A stretch of DNA of 64,000 nt from Verrucomicrobiales bacterium (GCA_016793885.1 JAEUHE010000067.1:1-64000), one strand, 5' to 3'. Counted from the first letter of the stretch, positions 19,964-29,575 are shown. The notes: generated from the letters alone by a model not told the origin. Translations and numbers: made by a program.

Positions 19964-22900
19964 TTAGCGTCTCACCACAGTCAGCCGAAATGTGGTGGTG
20001 CTGCTCCGCCCGCCGCTGTCGGTAACTTTGATGGTCACATCGGCTGTGCCTATTCTCGATCGGACGGGCCGGATGGTAATGGTGCGATTGCCTCCCAGCC
20101 CTCCGAAGGCGATATTCGCCGTCGGTACCAGAGCCGTGTTGGAAGACGTCACGCTCACTCGGAGGCCACTGAGAGAGGAATCCACATCGGCGATCCTAAA
20201 GGCAAGCGGGCCTGCGGTTCCGTTCTCAAAGATGGTTTGCGGTCCGACAGTCGTGATGGTGGGTGGATCGTTCACGGCAATGACGGTGGTGGTGAACGAT
20301 GAAGAAGCCCTGCCTCCGCTCGCATCCGCCACGGTCAGGGTGATGGTCGCCGATCCGGACCGATTGGCCGCGGGCTTGACGGTCACGGTACGACTGGCGC
20401 CGGTTCCTGCAACGACAATGTTACCCACCGGAACCAGCGTCGAGTTGGAGGTGGTGGGGGTAACGGTCAAGGTGTTCACCGACGAATCCACATCGGCGAG
20501 GGTGAAGGCGATCGGGCCCGCGGTTCCGTCCTCGTTGATCGTCCGAGCAGAGATGGAGGTGATGGTGGGTGCGTCGTTCACAGCATTGACGGTTAGAGTG
20601 AACGAGGAAGACGCCCTGCCTCCGCTGGCGTCGGCGACTGTGAGAGTGATGATCGCCGATCCGGACTGGTTAGCGGCGGGCTTGACGGTCACCGTACGGC
20701 CCGCGCCGGTTCCGGCCATGGTGATGTTTCCAACCGGGATGAGCGTCGGGTTGGAAGTCGTGGGTGTCACCTGCAGGGTGTTCACGGGGGAGTCGACATC
20801 AGCGAGGGTGAAGACAATGGCGCCGGTGGTTCCGTCCTCGTTGATACTGCGGGAGCTGATTGCCGAGATCGTTGGTGGAATATTGATCGGAGGTTGGGGC
20901 AGCATCTGAATCACCACGTCATCGACCTTGAACACCGCCGGCCCAGCATCGCTGCAGATGGCCAGGGTGGAATTGGGCAGGCTCGGGGAGTATTCGGCGC
21001 TCAGGGTTTGCCAGCGGCCGATGGAGTTGATGGGCACCGTCACACTTGCCGTGGCAGCTGAGGACCCAATTTTTAGGACCGCGGCACCACTCTCCAGGAA
21101 CACTCTTGCTGTGAGGGCATATCTTTGCCCTGGCACCAAGGTGAGATTCTGTGCGATGCCGTCACGGCCGGCGGCTGCAACGACGCGTTGCAGACTCACG
21201 CCGTTATCCAATCCTCCTGGTGTCAGGACCAGCGTTCGGCCGGACTCGGCTTGCTGGAACCATCCGCGGGCAATCCAATTGACCGTGTTGGGCAGTGGAT
21301 ACTCGTCGAAGCCGCAGTCAAACAATCCGTTTGCCACGAAGTTGCTCGAAGTCGACAACGTTGCAACGAGTGAGCGCACTGAAGTGGGCAACCCGATGTT
21401 ACCGCTGTCATCGACTGCGCGGGCCACAACTCCATAGACGCCGACATCACAGGGCGTGAAGGCGTAGCTCCAGGATTCGCGGCCTTTGGCAGGATGCCAG
21501 CTGGTTCCGCCGTCCGTGGACACTTCCACCGCGGCCACCCGTCCGCCGCCGTCGGCTGCAGATCCCGAAATGAACACCGTATCGTGGACGCTCACATTGG
21601 TGTCGCTGGAAGGAAGGGATATCTGGGCGGTCGGTGGCGTCTGGTCGGTGGAGGCGGTTGCCAGGGTCAGCCCGCTTTGGAGAGTCGCCGGCTGTACGTT
21701 CATGTCAGCGAAGAGGTTGACGATGGCCTGCTGGAGCCGGGGATCCCCAGCCCTCGGAGCCATGCTGTAGAAACCTGCCAAGGCTCGTTGAAGCCGCATG
21801 GTGCCAGCACTAAAGACCAATGCTCCGCTGCTGGCCCGGTAGAGCGACATGTGGTGGAGCACGGACGAGAGTCCCAGTTCAAAGCTTGAGGCAGGCTGGT
21901 TGGTCAGCTCGGTAGTCGAGAGATGAAACAAACCCGGAGGGCGGAATCCATTGTCTAGATCGCCGTCGATCTCATATCCCAGCAAATCGTCAAAAACGCT
22001 GACCTGTCCCGGGGTCATGTTCGCGACGCTGGTATTGCGCCAGAACCTCAGCTTTCCATCGGCCTCGGGGACTTCGAGGGGATGGTCGACATGGGTAGGA
22101 ATTGAGGTGAGTAACCCCAGTAAACCGTTCTCGGGCAGATAGCCATCATACGCGGGTGGGCCGAACTTCGAGTCGCGAAACAAACCCGTGCTCACGCCCG
22201 GGAGCGGGTCGAGCTTGAAGCCCTTCTGCTCCTTGAAGACGACCATGGTCTTGTGATCGTCCTCCCATCGAATTTTCCAATAGGCGGTGTTCCCGGAGAA
22301 GAACGCCAAGTTGACGCCCGCGTCCCGCGCCGCCTCGACGTGACGCATCTGTGGCAAGGACCAGTATTCGTCGTGGCCGCTGGAGATGAACAGACGATGA
22401 TTGCGAATGAGTTCACCCCTCTGGTCGCTGTCCTTGCCGGTAGTGTAGCTGACATCAAATCCGTTCGCCTCGAGAAAGCGGATGAGGGGGTATTCCTCGC
22501 CGTATCCTAAAACCTGCCCGACGGTGTTCTCGAGGATCACCTGAGCGTGAGGGGGGGCTATGTTGGTCACGGCGCTGAGGTGCGGGCGTCGAGTGGACAC
22601 TTTATACGCACGGCGATTCAGAGCATCGTACACGCAATGGCCATCCATGGTTTGTTCGGGCGGGATCGAGCTGCCTTGGTAGGCGGCACCGTAGTTATAT
22701 GCCTGCCAGGTCGTGTCGGATGTCTGCAACAGAATATCCGATGCTCGCGCGTCATCTCGTATCACGAAGAATATCCCGCATGAGATGCGTGTATCGCGAC
22801 GTTGCACTTTGGCCATGAACAGCCCGGACACCAGGTCTGCGGGCGTGCTCCAAGTCAACGACGGAGTCCAGTTGCCACAGTCGATGAGAAATGGAAACTC

Positions 22901-23404
22901 CCGGGCATCCGTTGCTGGATCCAGCGAAGGGGTGGGGGTTGTCAGACACTGAGGTTGATCGACGGTGGTGCCGGTGAAGCGCGCCACTTCGCGCGCTCCG
23001 TTGCCTTGGTAGTATCCCAGGCGGTACACCACCAGATCGTATACGACGTTCGGCCCATCGGGTGTCTGGATGTAGAAGGTAATGTCCTCCCCCTTATTGA
23101 CGCTGACATCGCTGGTAAACCCGCGAATCGTGGGAACGGATGCCCCGGGCGACCACGTCGACTGCGGTGTGCCGGGTAGAGCATTCTCGACGACGATCGG
23201 GTTTGGGGTTTGGGCCTGGGCTTGGGAACCTCCGCCCGTAATCAGCGCAAGGAGGGCCGTGGTGGCAAGTGCCCACCACCCCGTGATTCGGCGACTGGCT
23301 AAGCAGCGGTTAGGCTGCGGGGTGGCGTGACCTGGATCACCCCAGATTAAACGGGGTCGAAGTGAACTAACGCAGCGTGTTCTATTTTTTGGGAGAACCT
23401 TCAT
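19964..23404 (-). CDS. Exported N,N-dimethylformamidase beta-subunit-like protein with cadherin-like repeats
   Basis: A 1146-residue protein. After an unusually long N-region a hydrophobic signal (about 41-60) ends at SQAQAQ. Residues about 90-560 match the large-subunit fold of N,N-dimethylformamidase (PTIRGFTSDVSVNKGEDITFYI, YDLVVYRLGYY, LLQTSDTTWQAYN, FISSGHDEYWS, LAFFSGNTAYWK), a family with a glutamine-amidotransferase-like core. Next come an Ig-like domain (about 600-680), a carbohydrate-binding-like beta domain (about 690-840), and three tandem cadherin-like domains of about 100 residues at the C-terminus. The first two of these repeat at a 306-bp spacing with very similar DNA. True amidase substrates are uncertain because most family members are uncharacterised exported proteins. 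Confidence 0.8.
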   Translation of the reverse strand: MKVLPKNRTRCVSSLRPRLIWGDPGHATPQPNRCLASRRITGWWALATTALLALITGGGSQAQAQTPNPIVVENALPGTPQSTWSPGASVPTIRGFTSDVSVNKGEDITFYIQTPDGPNVVYDLVVYRLGYYQGNGAREVARFTGTTVDQPQCLTTPTPSLDPATDAREFPFLIDCGNWTPSLTWSTPADLVSGLFMAKVQRRDTRISCGIFFVIRDDARASDILLQTSDTTWQAYNYGAAYQGSSIPPEQTMDGHCVYDALNRRAYKVSTRRPHLSAVTNIAPPHAQVILENTVGQVLGYGEEYPLIRFLEANGFDVSYTTGKDSDQRGELIRNHRLFISSGHDEYWSLPQMRHVEAARDAGVNLAFFSGNTAYWKIRWEDDHKTMVVFKEQKGFKLDPLPGVSTGLFRDSKFGPPAYDGYLPENGLLGLLTSIPTHVDHPLEVPEADGKLRFWRNTSVANMTPGQVSVFDDLLGYEIDGDLDNGFRPPGLFHLSTTELTNQPASSFELGLSSVLHHMSLYRASSGALVFSAGTMRLQRALAGFYSMAPRAGDPRLQQAIVNLFADMNVQPATLQSGLTLATASTDQTPPTAQISLPSSDTNVSVHDTVFISGSAADGGGRVAAVEVSTDGGTSWHPAKGRESWSYAFTPCDVGVYGVVARAVDDSGNIGLPTSVRSLVATLSTSSNFVANGLFDCGFDEYPLPNTVNWIARGWFQQAESGRTLVLTPGGLDNGVSLQRVVAAAGRDGIAQNLTLVPGQRYALTARVFLESGAAVLKIGSSAATASVTVPINSIGRWQTLSAEYSPSLPNSTLAICSDAGPAVFKVDDVVIQMLPQPPINIPPTISAISSRSINEDGTTGAIVFTLADVDSPVNTLQVTPTTSNPTLIPVGNITMAGTGAGRTVTVKPAANQSGSAIITLTVADASGGRASSSFTLTVNAVNDAPTITSISARTINEDGTAGPIAFTLADVDSSVNTLTVTPTTSNSTLVPVGNIVVAGTGASRTVTVKPAANRSGSATITLTVADASGGRASSSFTTTVIAVNDPPTITTVGPQTIFENGTAGPLAFRIADVDSSLSGLRVSVTSSNTALVPTANIAFGGLGGNRTITIRPVRSRIGTADVTIKVTDSGGRSSTTTFRLTVVRR

Positions 23405-23800
23405 GATTAGCTGAAATCTTTAACCGGTGGCGTAGGGTCCGATCCAGAAAATATTTGAAAGGATGGCTACTTTCCATGGGTGAGTTGGAGCGTAACGGAA
23501 GTGGGGCGCTATAACCCTTGTCGTGGTTGCGGAGGGATCCGAGAGTTCACCCCATGAGGGTTTTCTATCGATCGTAATGCTCACCAGTAGGTTGCGTCCG
23601 ATTGGCCACTTGAGGTCCGGGCTAGGGGGCTTATCCCTGCCTCGACCCCTTGTTGGGCTCGGCGGGTTACCCATTCATTGCTCCTTTGGTTCCATTGTCC
23701 CGCTCCCATGCTTTGGGCATCATGACCAGCCGGTGCCGATTGTTGGGCAGATGGCCTGCTTCGGCCGGGGGCACCCTTAATACCGATCTGACTGAGCACC
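23405..23800. other. Divergent intergenic region, no gene recognised
   Basis: About 400 bases between the divergent starts of the dimethylformamidase-like gene and the WD40 gene. It should hold two promoters, but I cannot point to convincing hexamers. GC-rich short palindromic pieces occur near 23640-23670. Confidence 0.4.
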
Positions 23801-25864
23801 ATGACTACGTCCGACCTATCTCAACTGAAACTCCGCTTGGGGAACCTCCTCTTCTGCTTTCTTTCGGTGGTAGGTGGAGTGACGAGCGCACTGGATTTCG
23901 TGGTCGAACCGAATCGGACGTTTGGCCTTGGCGATGTTCGAAGCGTGGCCGTTTCCCGTGACCAGCGCTTCGTGGCAACCGCAGGACAGACCGGAGCTTT
24001 TCTGTGGGACCTGAAATCTGGTCAGTTGTTGACCCCCTTAGATTCGCCGTGGTCGGTGACCGCGCTGGCCTTTTCACCCGACGGAAGGACCCTGCTCGGA
24101 GGGAGCAGCGGCTTGGTGCGGTCTTGGAGCATCGAATCCGGTGACGTGATTCACGACCATCCACCGTCGCGAGGCGATATCTTCAGCCTGGAGTTCTCCG
24201 CCGACGGAAGGAGCTTTGTATCGGTAGCGGGCGAGGGTATCGCCCGGGTTTGGTCTTCAGAAACCGGGAGGCAAACGTTCGCGGTGGAGAAACGCGATGC
24301 TTTCTTCTTTGCCGCGGCTTTGTCCCCGGATGGAAACGTGCTGGCCACTCTCGAGGCGTCACGCACCAATAGCGTCACTCTCTGGAATGTGGTTGAGCAG
24401 GCAGAACTGCGTTCGTTGCCGACCACCAACTGGACCGCCGATCGGGTGATGTTCACTCCTACTGGGCAACTGGTGACTGCGGCTAGCGGTGGTGAGATTC
24501 TTCTCTGGAACATCGAAGCTCCCCAGGTGATCCGATCGTTTGGGGGGATAGCGGCGCCAACCCTCCTGGTGATCGATCTTTGGATGCCCGACTCCTCCAC
24601 CCTGGCGGCGTTAGGGAATGACGGTCGCGTTTTTCTGTGGGACTTCCCATCGGGCGAATTGCAGCAAGTCGTTCCCGGCGTCCCCATCGTTACCGGCGCG
24701 GGCGTCACGGGGGCATTTTTAGTGGTGACGGCGGATCTTGATTCAGTCCTGAGTCTTCGGGAATTGCCCTCCGGAAGGGTGTTTCAGTCCTATCGCGGTC
24801 ATACGACCTCGACTCACACGGCCGTCGGGTTTTCACCCAACGGACAATCTGTGCTGAGCGCCGGGACAGAGCGGCCGGCGCGACTATGGAATAGGCACAC
24901 CGGTGGCGCAGTGCGGGAGTTCCTGGGCGGTGGATCTGGTACCATGGCCGCCGCGTTCTCAAGGGACGGAGCCCAACTGCTGACCACCGTGGGCCTTCCC
25001 GATCCTGGAGCGCGCCTCTGGGATACGGAGAGCGGCTCCATGATTCGTGAATTCAAATGGACGGGCAGCCATCCGATGAGCGCCGCTTGGTCACCGGATG
25101 GCTCTCTGGTGGCTGCAGGTGCACAGGATGGACGGGTGCGTGTGTTCAACGCGGGAACCGGTGCGCTGCTCCGTACGTTGATCGGATCGGGATGGATCAG
25201 AAGCGTGGCATTCTCTCCCCTCGCTTCGATCCTGGTCTGCGGCTCCACGGATTCGAACGCCCGGGTCTTTGAGGTGGGGACAGGTCGACTCGTCCGCACC
25301 TTGATTGCCGAGGCTGGTCCCGTGGTCGCTGTGGCCATCGCCCCCGCAGGTGAGACCCTGTTGGTGGCCTGGGGGGACGGCTTGATCCGTCTTTTTGACG
25401 CCACGACTTTTGAGCTCAGGCGGGAATTCGTCATTCGCGCAGCATTTCTTGAATCCGCCGCCTTCTCGCCCGACGGCCAGTATGTTCTTACCGGTGAAGG
25501 TTGGCCGGCGTTCACTGCGACCCTCTGGGACACCGAAACCGTGCAGCCGCTTCGAGTCTTCAGTGGGCATCGCGCGGCGGTGAGCGCGGTGGCTTTTAGC
25601 CCAGAGGGAGCCAGCGTGCTCACGGCGGGCGACCGCGTCTATGAATGGTCGGTGGCTGATCTGGCCAGTCGTCTGCGATTCCGACAAAGCGGGCGCGGCA
25701 CTCGGCTCAGCTGGTCGCTCGGCCAACTGGAGGTGGCGCCAACCCCCACCGGCCCCTGGCATCCCATTCCCGGAGCTGTGAGTCCGTTCGATATTGTGGC
25801 GGAGGATCCGGCTGGGTTCTATCGAGTGATCGTCGATTCTGATGCGTCCATTCCGCAGCGCTAG
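23801..25864 (+). CDS. Exported WD40 repeat beta-propeller protein
   Basis: A 687-residue protein with an N-terminal hydrophobic signal (about 13-32, LGNLLFCFLSVVGGVTSA). Residues 40-620 hold about 13 WD40 repeats, visible as SPDGRTLLGGSSGLVRSW, FLWDLKSGQLL, LWDTESGSMIREF, VRVFNAGTGALLRTL and similar units, enough for two propellers. The final 60 residues leave the WD40 pattern and form the C-terminal module shared by several exported proteins here (LSWSLGQLEVAP...GPWHPIPG...AGFYRV). No enzyme domain is present; a binding or scaffold role is likely. Its stop overlaps that of the convergent downstream gene within the palindrome CTAG (25861-25864). Confidence 0.85.
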   Translation: MTTSDLSQLKLRLGNLLFCFLSVVGGVTSALDFVVEPNRTFGLGDVRSVAVSRDQRFVATAGQTGAFLWDLKSGQLLTPLDSPWSVTALAFSPDGRTLLGGSSGLVRSWSIESGDVIHDHPPSRGDIFSLEFSADGRSFVSVAGEGIARVWSSETGRQTFAVEKRDAFFFAAALSPDGNVLATLEASRTNSVTLWNVVEQAELRSLPTTNWTADRVMFTPTGQLVTAASGGEILLWNIEAPQVIRSFGGIAAPTLLVIDLWMPDSSTLAALGNDGRVFLWDFPSGELQQVVPGVPIVTGAGVTGAFLVVTADLDSVLSLRELPSGRVFQSYRGHTTSTHTAVGFSPNGQSVLSAGTERPARLWNRHTGGAVREFLGGGSGTMAAAFSRDGAQLLTTVGLPDPGARLWDTESGSMIREFKWTGSHPMSAAWSPDGSLVAAGAQDGRVRVFNAGTGALLRTLIGSGWIRSVAFSPLASILVCGSTDSNARVFEVGTGRLVRTLIAEAGPVVAVAIAPAGETLLVAWGDGLIRLFDATTFELRREFVIRAAFLESAAFSPDGQYVLTGEGWPAFTATLWDTETVQPLRVFSGHRAAVSAVAFSPEGASVLTAGDRVYEWSVADLASRLRFRQSGRGTRLSWSLGQLEVAPTPTGPWHPIPGAVSPFDIVAEDPAGFYRVIVDSDASIPQR

Positions 25865-26928
25865 ACATAAGGACAGTGGCGGCAGCCGCTCCCGCAACAG
25901 TAGCCGCGTCGTCGATGGTATTGCGCGGTGAGCACGAGAAGCCCCGCCTCGAAGTAGAAATCTCCAGGTTGAAGTGGCAGTGGTGAGTTGCAGTCGATCC
26001 GGCGAAACGCGGACGCAAGCCCTTGCCAGTCGAAGAACTCGGGGTGGAGGAGGTGGGCGAGCAACTCGGTTCCGTCGATCACGCGGGGTCCGGGCCGGTT
26101 GAAGTATCCTCCCTCCACGGCAAAGACACGGCCCTGGCGCACCGCCGGAAGTTCCAGCCAGCCGGGTTGCTGCGTGAGCCATCTTGTCTGCGCGGCTGCT
26201 GCCCCGCTTCCAAAGCCGCATGGCATGAGGATGAAGACCTCTGGCCTGGCCCCCCGTACCGCTTCCCAGCTCACTCGAACGGAGTCGGCCCCCTTGCGCC
26301 CGAGCGAGTCGGTGCCTCCGGCAATCTCCACCATTTCAGGCACCCAATGCCCGGCGCAGAACAAGGGGTCGACCCACTCGGCGCAAAAGACACGTACCGG
26401 CGTGGCGTTGGGTGGCAGCCGATCAGCGATGCGTTGGAGCCGACGGCGTCCGGTGTGAATCAGATGCTCTGCCACGCTGGCGCGGCCAGTGGAGTTGGCG
26501 AGTTCACGCAGGTTCTCCTCAATCTGCGCGATCGAGTGGGGCGACATCCAGAGTATCTCCGGCGTTTGAGGTAGGGCCTTGAGAGCCTGACTGACTTCGT
26601 TGCCGGCGGGAGCGCAGACCTGACAGAGGTCTTGGGTAAGGATGTGCGTGGGCGCGAGCTGACGCAGGAGGTCTTCGTCAACTTGGTATAGGCTCTGGCC
26701 TCTCGCCACCGATGCGCTGACGGCGTGATCGATCTCGCTAGGGCTCAGTTCATCCACCGGGATGTTGCCATGAACCACCAGCGGTTTGCCTTGGATCTCC
26801 GGTGGATAGTCACAGCAATGGGTGATGCCGACCAACTGATCGATGAGTCCCAGCGCGCAGGCCATTTCCGTTGCTGAGGGCAGCAGTGAGACCAGACGCA
26901 AGTCAGGAGTGGGTGGAGGCTTGGGCAT
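25861..26928 (-). CDS. BtuF-like cobalamin-binding protein fused to a DUF5522-like Cys-rich tail
   Basis: A 355-residue protein. Residues 10-300 are a periplasmic-binding-protein fold of the BtuF/FepB type (RLVSLLPSATEMACALGL, DLCQVCAP, GGTDSLGRKG, PEVFILMPCGFG), normally the cobalamin-capturing part of an ABC importer. The last 32 residues read FYFEAGLLVLTAQYHRRRGY followed by CCGSGCRHCPY, with Cys 344, 345, 349 and 352. This resembles the small DUF5522 family, usually a separate protein. There is no signal peptide, so the protein should stay in the cytoplasm, unlike classical BtuF. It is preceded by a truncated membrane gene 9 bases upstream. A cobalamin-sensing or trafficking role is inference. 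Confidence 0.8.
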   Translation of the reverse strand: MPKPPPTPDLRLVSLLPSATEMACALGLIDQLVGITHCCDYPPEIQGKPLVVHGNIPVDELSPSEIDHAVSASVARGQSLYQVDEDLLRQLAPTHILTQDLCQVCAPAGNEVSQALKALPQTPEILWMSPHSIAQIEENLRELANSTGRASVAEHLIHTGRRRLQRIADRLPPNATPVRVFCAEWVDPLFCAGHWVPEMVEIAGGTDSLGRKGADSVRVSWEAVRGARPEVFILMPCGFGSGAAAAQTRWLTQQPGWLELPAVRQGRVFAVEGGYFNRPGPRVIDGTELLAHLLHPEFFDWQGLASAFRRIDCNSPLPLQPGDFYFEAGLLVLTAQYHRRRGYCCGSGCRHCPYV

Positions 26929-26937
26929 TTGAGCTTC

Positions 26938-27186
26938 TTAAGCTGCGGACGGAACGGGAGTGACCGCGCGAAGCGAGGCGAGGCGACGCTCCGTTAGGGA
27001 CATTGATCCGAACAGCAGGCCGGCATAAAACAAATCGCCGAGCGGCCCGTTGGCCAGGAGGGGCAGCCCTGCCGCATAGCACTCCAGCAAACCGCCCGAG
27101 GTTTTCGGATCGGTCGCCACGCAGAACCAGACGCCAAAATTGGTCACCAGGAAGAATAGGCCTGAGTTGAGGAGTGAGGCAATCAC
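26938..27186 (-). pseudogene. C-terminal half of a DUF6580-type membrane protein
   Basis: An 82-residue frame from GTG 27186 with GGAG eight bases upstream. The residues (LLNSGLFFLVTNFGVWF, PKTSGGLLECYAAGLPLL, GDLFYAGLLFG, TERRL) match what I recall as the C-terminal half of DUF6580 membrane proteins, which are about twice this length. An in-frame TGA stands just before the start, and the 217 bases upstream encode no N-terminal half in any frame. It is therefore a remnant or a shortened gene that can still be translated. It is 9 bases from the cobalamin-binding gene, so the two share a transcript. Confidence 0.6.
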
Positions 27187-27403
27187 GATGCGGCTCCTTC
27201 AGGGGATTACTGTGGGCGTGAAGCGTGTAGGCGGTAGAAGGATGAGCTGGTTGGGATGGTGGTGCTCGTGTCCCATACCGTGAGCCGTCCTCCCGTGCCA
27301 TTTAGAGTTTTACTCATCTTTCTCTTTGACGGAAAAGTTGGCCCCGCGGAAGCGGGACCGCGAGGAGTCGCGAGTGAAAGAATCTCGTGGCAAAAGTCGG
27401 GCG

Positions 27404-28996
27404 CTACGAATGATGGCCGAGTCGTGCCTCAGCCAAGTCGATGTCCCGTTGAATATGCCGGAGCACTTCGTCGCTGATGATGTCCTGATCGCGGAGCTGC
27501 ACAATCGTGCGTCTCTCCTCCAGCAGGGCTTCGTGGGACAGGCGTTCGAAATCTGAGGAGAACCTTCGGAGCGGGATCCCTGGTGAGTGAGCTTTGGCGC
27601 CTTCGAGTTGAAGCAGGTGATCTTGATACTCAGCGCGCAACCGGCGAAGCGCGTCAGCCATTTCCGGCTCCTGCTCCTGCATGAGATCCAGCTTGGTCAG
27701 GGCGGCCCGATTCGCTTTCAGCCTGGCGTCCCGTTCCTCCAATTCCATGGACCCGTCGTCCTTGATCCCCAGCAGCCGAATCAGTGGCGGGAGACTCACT
27801 CCCTGAACCACGAGGGTTACCAAAATAACCACGAACGTGATGAAAATAATGAGATCGCGAGCCGGGAAGGGCTGGCCGTTTTGCGCCGTCAGCGGGAGCG
27901 CCAGCGCCGCAGCGAGGGAGACCACCCCTCTCATTCCCGTCCACGCTACCAGTGCCACGTTCTGCCATCGGGGATACGGGTCGCGTTGACGCAGCGATTT
28001 GGAGGCCAGGCGGGGGAGATAGGATGCCGGAAACACCCAGACAATGCGGATGAGGATCACCGCCACACTGATCGCCAGGGCGTATCCTATCACCTGAGCC
28101 ACTGGCATTTCGGCGGAGGTCAAAGCGTCCAGGATTTCGGGAAGCTGCAACCCGATCAAAATAAAAACGAACCCATTGAGAAGAAACTCTACCATGTCCC
28201 AAACCGGTCCCCCTTGAAGGCGCGTCTGGAAAGTGAGGATGTCTGGCATCCGTCGACCGAGATACAATCCAGCGGTTACCACCGCCAAAACGCCGGAAAC
28301 CTCCAGTCGTTCCGCAGAAAGGTAAGCGGCGAACGGTGTCAACAGCGACACCGTGATTTCGATCGGAGCATCGTCGACGCTCTGGTGAAATTTGGCCGCC
28401 AACCAACCGAACAACAGGCCCATCCCAATCCCACCGAAGCCAACCCATAAAAACATGACACTGGCCTGCGTCAGTGAAAATGATCCGGTCGCCACGGCGA
28501 GCGTGGCGAAACGGTACGCTACCAGCGCGGTGGCGTCATTGACCAGGCTCTCGCCTTCCAGAATCGTAACGAGACGCCGGGGGACTCTCAATCGGTTCGC
28601 GATCGCCGTTGCCGCAATCGCATCCGGAGGTGATATGATGGCCCCGAGGACCAACCCGACCGCCATCGGGAGGCCCATGAGGTAGTGGCTCAGAATCGCG
28701 ACGCTCACCGTGGTAAAAAGAACTAAGCCAACGGCGAGCAGGGAGATCGAACGCAGATTGGCCCGAAAATCTCTCCAAGACGTGAACAACGCAGCGGGAA
28801 ACAAAAGGGGCGGAAGAAAGAACAGGAAGACCAGTTCGGGATCGAGTCGAACCTTCGGCAGTGTCGGGACGAGTCCGAGCAACAATCCGCCGACCACGAA
28901 GAGGATGGGGTAAGGTATGTGCAAGCGCCGAGCCAGCAGCGCCAACACCGCTACTGCCAGGAGCAACCCAACGAAAACCTCTGCGACACTGGTCAT
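27404..28996 (-). CDS. Na+/H+ antiporter, CPA1 family
   Basis: A 530-residue monovalent cation/proton antiporter with about 12 helices (residues 1-400) and a cytoplasmic C-terminal helical tail of about 120 residues. Signature segments are FLPPLLFPAALFTSWRDF in helix 3, GAIISPPDAIAATAI with the CPA1 Asp-Ala-Ile pocket, and LEGESLVNDATALVAYR carrying the conserved Asn-Asp pair of electroneutral exchangers. WTGMRGVVSLAAALALP is the late Arg-containing helix. It is expected to extrude sodium and regulate pH. The TonB- or cobalamin-type genes downstream are separated by 217 bases, so it is probably transcribed alone. Confidence 0.93.
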   Translation of the reverse strand: MTSVAEVFVGLLLAVAVLALLARRLHIPYPILFVVGGLLLGLVPTLPKVRLDPELVFLFFLPPLLFPAALFTSWRDFRANLRSISLLAVGLVLFTTVSVAILSHYLMGLPMAVGLVLGAIISPPDAIAATAIANRLRVPRRLVTILEGESLVNDATALVAYRFATLAVATGSFSLTQASVMFLWVGFGGIGMGLLFGWLAAKFHQSVDDAPIEITVSLLTPFAAYLSAERLEVSGVLAVVTAGLYLGRRMPDILTFQTRLQGGPVWDMVEFLLNGFVFILIGLQLPEILDALTSAEMPVAQVIGYALAISVAVILIRIVWVFPASYLPRLASKSLRQRDPYPRWQNVALVAWTGMRGVVSLAAALALPLTAQNGQPFPARDLIIFITFVVILVTLVVQGVSLPPLIRLLGIKDDGSMELEERDARLKANRAALTKLDLMQEQEPEMADALRRLRAEYQDHLLQLEGAKAHSPGIPLRRFSSDFERLSHEALLEERRTIVQLRDQDIISDEVLRHIQRDIDLAEARLGHHS

Positions 28997-29234
28997 GCGC
29001 CGACAGGATGACGTAGAAGGCTTCGCTTGCCCAGCGGTAGACTGCGAAAATCAGCGGAAACTTGTGACGACCCCGGAAGGAGGCTCATCCCGGCCGGGCG
29101 ATGCCTCGGGTAGTTTTATCCTCCTTCGGTGCGGAGGAGACAAGGTTGGCTGCTAGGCACGGTGTTTCTCCGTCAACTGGAACCTGGCAGGCAGTCTTTC
29201 GAGTTGCGGGTTGGGATTCGGACCTCCGGTGGCT

Positions 29235-29330
29235 TCAACTTTTCCGACGAGAGGTCGCCGGCGCCGGCTTGGGTTTTTCCTTCTTGGGTTTTCGGACCTC
29301 GCGCTTCTGACTTCTTTTTCCTTTGGCCAT
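29235..29330 (-). CDS. Very small basic protein (31 residues)
   Basis: An ATG at 29330 opens MAKGKRSQKREVRKPKKEKP, then KPAPATSRRKS and TGA. The composition, more than a third Lys/Arg, and the MAKG-RS-RE-KKPKKxK pattern resemble short proteins annotated in many proteobacterial genomes, which makes a real gene plausible. No clear Shine-Dalgarno stands upstream. Function is unknown; nucleic-acid binding would fit the charge. Confidence 0.45.
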   Translation of the reverse strand: MAKGKRSQKREVRKPKKEKPKPAPATSRRKS

Positions 29331-29459
29331 ATCAGTTCAATGCAGTTTGATTTTGCCAACGAGACTACAGGTCGGCCTTGAGGATACAACAGAAGTTCCG
29401 GATATTTCGGTAGTGGGCGGCTTGGGGGGCGCTGTCGCCAACTTCTAAAGGCCGCGCAG

Positions 29460-29491
29460 TTGACTTTTAGGGAGGCGTTGTGTGATATAAT
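29460..29491 (+). promoter_or_regulatory. Sigma-70-type promoter of the PEP-CTERM gene
   Basis: TATAAT at 29486-29491 is preceded by TGA to give an extended -10 (TGnTATAAT). TTGACT at 29460-29465 lies 20 bases upstream, longer than the usual 17, so the extended -10 probably matters most. The gene starts about 85 bases further on. Confidence 0.6.
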
Positions 29492-29575
29492 TCCAAATGA
29501 TGGAAGACGGCGCAGCGGCGGCTGATCTATCATCCGGCCCAGCCCGGTCCAATATTAATTGAGGAGCTTGTGACT

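Noticed and set aside
25091..26221. 376-codon minus-strand ORF
   Set aside because: It spans two well-supported genes in other frames and is Arg/Ser/Pro-rich without any motif.
27187..27403. Cobalamin riboswitch upstream of the truncated membrane gene
   Set aside because: The expected conserved B12-box and core elements were looked for and not seen.
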